Source: an uncultured Nitrosotalea sp. | Lineage (GTDB): Archaea > Thermoproteota > Nitrososphaeria > Nitrososphaerales > Nitrosopumilaceae | Direction: 5' to 3' | Assembly: GCA_946478655.1 (NCBI GenBank) | Contig: CAMLDG010000021.1 | Location: 1-7,001 of the forward strand | DNA: 7,001 bases | Shown here: piece by piece, positions 5,568 through 7,001 of the stretch | Layout of the letters: every line of letters starts with the position of its first letter | Position numbering within the stretch: position 1 is the first letter of the stretch | Program-made: the position numbers and the translations under genes | Notes under the pieces: generated by a model | What the model was told of the DNA's origin: nothing | Database searches by the model: none | Seen by the model: the letters and a program-made list of their open reading frames with translations, nothing else

Positions 5568-6290
5568 TTTCTTTATTATCGAGTTAACCAACTCTTTGTT
5601 TCTCTCAACACGAGTCGGAGAATCAATGTCTAACCACTGGGTTTTTCCAATGTCATATGCTGCAATGCTTCCTTTCTTGGACAATGGTTGTAAAATATCA
5701 TAGGAAAGATTCAGGTTCTTTTTTCTTTGTCTCTCGGTCTTGATGGTGCCAATTATTTTGGAATTTATGATGTAAATACCAAGACACTCTGCCATCTGCA
5801 GCTCTATTGTAGGTTTTTCTTTGAATTCTGAAATGATTCCGTCTTTTACTATGGCAAATCCTGTCTCTTCTTTTCTGTATCTTCGTACAGCTATTGTTGC
5901 ATATGTCTTGGAATCCTTGTGGTACTGGTACATCTTGTTTATGTCTACTGGACACAAGTTATCTACAAACCACAACAAGAATTCTTTGCTTTTTCCAAGT
6001 GATGATTTTAGGTGGACAAGATCTCCTCCAGTTCCACTCTGTGAGTCCTGGACAAATTTTATTTTCTTTTTAAAAGAAATATGGTTTTCAAAATATTTCT
6101 CAATCTGTTTTCCTATGCCTGAAAAATCCCCAAGTATGATTATTTCATCAATTATACCAGACTTGGCAAGATATTTGGCAATGTAATAAACAAGTGGCCG
6201 TCCCTGAACTGGAATCATGGCTTTTGGAATATAATCTGTAAATGGTCTTCCCCGCGTCCCACGGCCTCCTGCCAGGATTACGGCTTTCAA
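5559..6290 (-). CDS. Sugar-1-phosphate nucleotidyltransferase (GT-A fold)
   Basis: Enzymes of this family join a sugar 1-phosphate to an NTP to make a nucleotide sugar for glycosylation or surface polymers. The 243-aa size fits a lone catalytic domain without a left-handed beta-helix tail. The N-terminal signature MKAVILAGGRGT (1-12), with R13/R15 nearby and IPKAMIPV (21-28), binds nucleotide. LLWFVDNL (105-112) holds the likely metal-binding D110, EFKEKP (155-160) follows, and WLDIDSP (219-225) is the usual C-terminal motif. Two positions are unusual: G14 where the family normally has Leu after GTR, and V109 where Gly usually precedes the Asp. The start is TTG at 6290: an in-frame TAG lies at 6297-6299 and MKAVILAGG is the normal N-terminus. 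It begins 2 bp after the uS9 stop, so it is probably co-transcribed and coupled. The sugar and nucleotide cannot be named; glucose-1-P thymidylyl/uridylyl- and mannose-1-P guanylyltransferases are candidates. Confidence 0.85.
   Translation of the reverse strand: MKAVILAGGRGTRGRPFTDYIPKAMIPVQGRPLVYYIAKYLAKSGIIDEIIILGDFSGIGKQIEKYFENHISFKKKIKFVQDSQSGTGGDLVHLKSSLGKSKEFLLWFVDNLCPVDINKMYQYHKDSKTYATIAVRRYRKEETGFAIVKDGIISEFKEKPTIELQMAECLGIYIINSKIIGTIKTERQRKKNLNLSYDILQPLSKKGSIAAYDIGKTQWLDIDSPTRVERNKELVNSIIKKLD
5568..5577 (+). terminator. Possible oligo-T terminator after leuD
   Basis: TTTCTTTATT follows the leuD stop immediately. Archaeal intrinsic termination often uses T-rich tracts without a hairpin. 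The tract lies inside the 3' end of the opposite gene, so its T-richness may only reflect lysine codons there. Confidence 0.25.
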
Positions 6291-6292
6291 TG

Positions 6293-6736
6293 CTATCTAT
6301 ACGACTTCTGTTTTCTTCTTCTAGCACCAGGACCGCCAAATTTCTTTGGTTCCTTTCTTCTGTCGTCTCCGCTTAGAAGGTGCTTGTCATAGTCGGTTAA
6401 TCGTTTTCTTAGGTCTTCTCTTATTGTTCTTGTGAGTGGATGATCTTTTGGTTCCTTTCTGGTTTTTGTCCAACCTGTCATTGCTCTTGACATTGCAATT
6501 GCGCTTGCATAAGACTGGCCGACAAAACCTCCACCTCTGACCTTGACTGAAAGATCAATCTTGTTTCTTAGTTCTCCTGCAATTTCTAGAGGTCCTAGCA
6601 TGATTTCTCGTGCTACTTCTTGTTGAACCATTTCTACTGGAATATTGTTAATTCTTACACGACCTACTCCTTTTGTAATGAATGCGTGTGCGCGTGCAGT
6701 TTTTCTAGATGCGTAATAACTTTCTAGCTTTACCAT
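6293..6736 (-). CDS. rps9: 30S ribosomal protein uS9 (S9p)
   Basis: This small-subunit ribosomal protein has a C-terminal tail that reaches the P-site tRNA. It is 147 aa from the ATG at 6736, typical for archaea. Motifs are RKTARA (11-16), GRVRINN (25-31), the RGGGFVGQSYASAIAMSRAM core (67-86) and the basic tail KFGGPGARRRKQKSYR (132-147), whose KSYR end is characteristic. A GTG at 6748 would add four residues. The ATG is preferred because it overlaps the uL13 stop as TAATG, has a GGTGG 8 nt upstream, and gives the usual MVKLESYYASRKTARA start. It is the middle gene of a uL13-uS9-nucleotidyltransferase operon. In many archaea rpoN follows uS9; here it does not. Confidence 0.95.
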   Translation of the reverse strand: MVKLESYYASRKTARAHAFITKGVGRVRINNIPVEMVQQEVAREIMLGPLEIAGELRNKIDLSVKVRGGGFVGQSYASAIAMSRAMTGWTKTRKEPKDHPLTRTIREDLRKRLTDYDKHLLSGDDRRKEPKKFGGPGARRRKQKSYR

Positions 6737-7001
6737 TACTCGTTCCACCCAACCATTTTACCTAATTCTCCCAAAGTTGTGTAATAAGGAGAAGGTCTTC
6801 TAATTTTAGCATCATCAAATTGTGTTGTTTTCTTTGATCGTAATTCATTTGGTACTCCGAGATATGCTCTTAATCTTTTCAAAGCTGTTTGTCCTGATGG
6901 TTTGTTCTTTGGTAACATTCCTCGTACCATTCTGCTTATGATGGTGTCTGGTCTGCGTGGGTGGAATGGGCGCTGTGATGCCCCCATTCGGGGGTGGAGT
7001 C
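6736..7001 (-). CDS. rpl13: 50S ribosomal protein uL13 (L13p), 5' part outside the window
   Basis: This large-subunit ribosomal protein has its last 87 residues visible. The frame is open through the right edge with Leu-His-Pro-Arg before the first visible Met (6987), so that Met is internal and the true start lies beyond 7001. Archaeal uL13 is about 145-155 aa, so roughly 60 N-terminal residues are missing. The recognisable core is RMVRGMLPKNK followed by ALKRLRAYLGVPNE, the most conserved part of archaeal/eukaryotic uL13, and the C-terminus is TLGELGKMVGWNE. The stop codon overlaps the uS9 start as TAATG. It is the upstream gene of the operon in this window, and the promoter is not visible. 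Confidence 0.93.
   Translation of the reverse strand, partial: LHPRMGASQRPFHPRRPDTIISRMVRGMLPKNKPSGQTALKRLRAYLGVPNELRSKKTTQFDDAKIRRPSPYYTTLGELGKMVGWNE
6745..6749 (-). promoter_or_regulatory. Shine-Dalgarno-like site for uS9
   Basis: The minus strand reads GGTGG, 8 nt before the ATG at 6736 and inside the end of the uL13 gene. It can pair with the archaeal 16S anti-Shine-Dalgarno sequence. It covers the alternative GTG at 6748, so it decides for the ATG. Confidence 0.4.

Noticed and set aside
5821..6186. 121-residue plus-strand frame inside the nucleotidyltransferase gene
   Set aside because: It is antisense to a gene with family motifs at both ends, with no start context or recognisable domain.
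6737..6748. GTG at 6748 as the uS9 start
   Set aside because: The ATG at 6736 overlaps the uL13 stop as TAATG, has a Shine-Dalgarno-like GGTGG upstream, and gives the usual uS9 N-terminus.
6985..6987. ATG at 6987 as the true start of uL13
   Set aside because: The frame stays open to the window edge, and 83 residues is far shorter than any uL13, so this Met is internal.

Overview
The window looks like a piece of a low-GC ammonia-oxidising archaeon (Nitrososphaerota/Thaumarchaeota, most like Nitrosopumilales). The evidence is an archaeal uL13-uS9 ribosomal pair, an F420 biosynthesis gene (cofE), A/T-rich coding with short intergenic gaps, and TATA-like boxes 23-24 nt upstream of several start codons, as expected for leaderless archaeal mRNAs. 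The assignment rests on recognising protein types, not on a database search.

Layout. Positions 1-1703 hold three minus-strand genes, read right to left: cofE (F420-0:L-glutamate ligase), a 183-residue protein of unknown function with a C-terminal membrane segment, and an unrecognised protein cut by the left edge. A 73-bp divergent promoter region (1704-1776) separates them from a plus-strand block (1777-5567) holding two complete aconitase-family hydro-lyases in tandem. The first is an archaeal-type large/small pair (423 + 160 aa, ATGA overlap). The second is a bacterial-type leuC/leuD pair (470 + 191 aa, 1-bp gap). The right side (5559-7001) is a minus-strand operon: uL13 (cut by the right edge), uS9, then a small sugar-1-phosphate nucleotidyltransferase whose 3' end overlaps leuD tail-to-tail by 9 bp.

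How the genes fit together. The bacterial-type pair has all the signatures of 3-isopropylmalate dehydratase and is the natural leucine enzyme. The archaeal-type pair carries the same iron-sulfur and substrate-binding residues, but its small-subunit specificity loop reads YLKI. That is neither the YLRT of characterised methanogen homoaconitase nor the YLVY of methanogen isopropylmalate isomerase. Its substrate is therefore open: homoaconitate for lysine, citramalate for isoleucine, isopropylmalate, or something else.

I see no RNA genes, mobile elements, CRISPR arrays or long repeats, and no stretch over 300 bases lacks a gene. Most of the window is ordinary housekeeping sequence. The points worth a second look are the duplicated hydro-lyase with its odd loop, a three-codon ORF (Met-Val-Ile-stop) abutting leuC, and the divergent nucleotidyltransferase inside a ribosomal operon.
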